A stretch of DNA of 64,000 nucleotides, from NCBI RefSeq assembly GCF_035046485.1, contig NC_085138.1, positions 274,269,694 to 274,333,693 on the forward strand. Direction: 5' to 3'. This DNA is from Aedes albopictus (Eukaryota; Arthropoda; Insecta; Diptera; Culicidae). Below the pieces are notes generated by a model. That model was not told the origin of the DNA. It was given only the letters and a program-made list of their open reading frames with translations, and did no database searches. Shown here in pieces: positions 63,321 through 64,000 of this stretch. Numbering within the stretch: the first letter of the stretch is position 1; each line of letters opens with the position of its first letter. The position numbers and the translations under genes were made by a program.

Positions 63321-63939
63321 AATTTATCGAAAAACATATCATGAAATCTCTAGAATCTATCAGTTTCCTATTCCAAGAATCTCCAGCTTTCAGCTAGAAT
63401 AATGAATGTTTGCTCAATTTACAAACTTCTTCCATGAAATCCAAAACTCCATACCTTAGCTCCCGTATGGTTCCAGAAACTATAACCTTTTCTGAAATCC
63501 GGTTTTATTTTTAGAACAACCCTGTGAATATTATGATTTTTAAAATAAAAATACTTTGATTCTCCTCCTTTGCATGATAAATTTCACTTGTCCCTATTTA
63601 AAATGGTTATTTTTTGTTTCATTCCATATTATATCCATATTTCAAAATATTATTACTGTGCCAAAGAACACAAAAATCAACACGTTTCACGGGACATCCA
63701 TCAGTTTTGTGTCTTTGGGTAAGTTTAACTATCTCTGAAAGTTTCAGCTCAATCAGTTAAAAACTAAGCTGGCGCAAATAAATTGAAGTTTTAATATGAT
63801 TTTCAGCTGAAATATGTGTGAAATTGGAAGAGGTCCAGTTTTCCGCTTGTACGACGGTTTGTATTGTTCGATTTATCATGTTTGTAATTCGTGCATCAAA
63901 ATAGCATTCCGGGTACGATTTTGAGAATCACTTTACCAC
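63321..63939. other. AT-rich stretch without recognisable gene
   Basis: Short frames only. No family recognised. Confidence 0.35.
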
Positions 63940-64000
63940 CTAAAGGAATTCCTGGAGAAATCCGTGGAGGCATTCCTGGAGAAATCCCTGGAGGATTTTG
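63940..64000. repeat. Start of another ATTCC repeat tract, running off the window
   Basis: Clean tandem units GGAATTCCTGGAGAAATCC, GTGGAGGCATTCC, TGGAGAAATCCCTGGAGG. It is the least diverged stretch of this family in the window, and shows the unit to be about 27-30 bp. Confidence 0.6.

Overview
The window looks like repeat-rich mosquito chromatin, most likely Aedes (Ae. aegypti type). The main evidence is five copies of a tRNA-derived SINE that I recognise as Feilai. Supporting evidence is a dense mixture of TA-, TTAA- and 8-bp-target miniature transposons, a Ty3/gypsy and a BEL/Pao LTR retrotransposon, LINE reverse-transcriptase debris, and one long, intronless insect-type Toll receptor gene. 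Overall composition is AT-rich, with short GC-rich islands at about 20.2-21.1, 39.7-40.2, 50.8-51.4, 52.2-56.2 and 56.7-57.6 kb.

The only convincing host protein gene is on the minus strand at 52250-56194. It encodes a 1314-residue long-type Toll-like receptor with signal peptide, two leucine-rich-repeat blocks separated by a cysteine cluster, one membrane span, a TIR domain and a C-terminal tail. Its 5' flank (56.2-57.1 kb) is non-repetitive and has GA/CT-rich stretches.

The central block (28.4-38.0 kb) holds two LTR retrotransposons about 90 bp apart. The first (28395-34854) is a Ty3/gypsy element that appears intact. Its 412-bp LTRs look identical by eye and it has a 4-bp target duplication. 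Gag and Pol overlap in a -1 relation at a T TTT TTA slip site. Its leader carries two short ORFs with predicted membrane spans and a GC-rich secretory signal-peptide ORF that looks captured from a host gene. The second (34953-38042) is a BEL/Pao deletion derivative that keeps an open Gag-protease frame but lost RT, RNase H, integrase and most of the 3' LTR, and is still flanked by a perfect 5-bp duplication.

The rest is layered repeats. From 3.9 to 19.6 kb, and again at 61.5-64 kb, lie long tracts of a degenerate ATTCCTCCAGGGATT-type repeat. Into and around these are inserted foldback elements, a hAT-like element (14168-16845) with two further nested insertions, and several miniature elements. 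At 24.6-26.6 kb and 61.0-61.35 kb a second composite array combines NCCGAATG units with GAACAGCCT...AAGAAGG units. At 46-47.5 kb and 58.9-60.8 kb are large imperfect palindromes that share the motif AACTTTGCCGAAGACACC. Coordinates of degenerate repeats are approximate. All similarity statements were made by eye without database searches.
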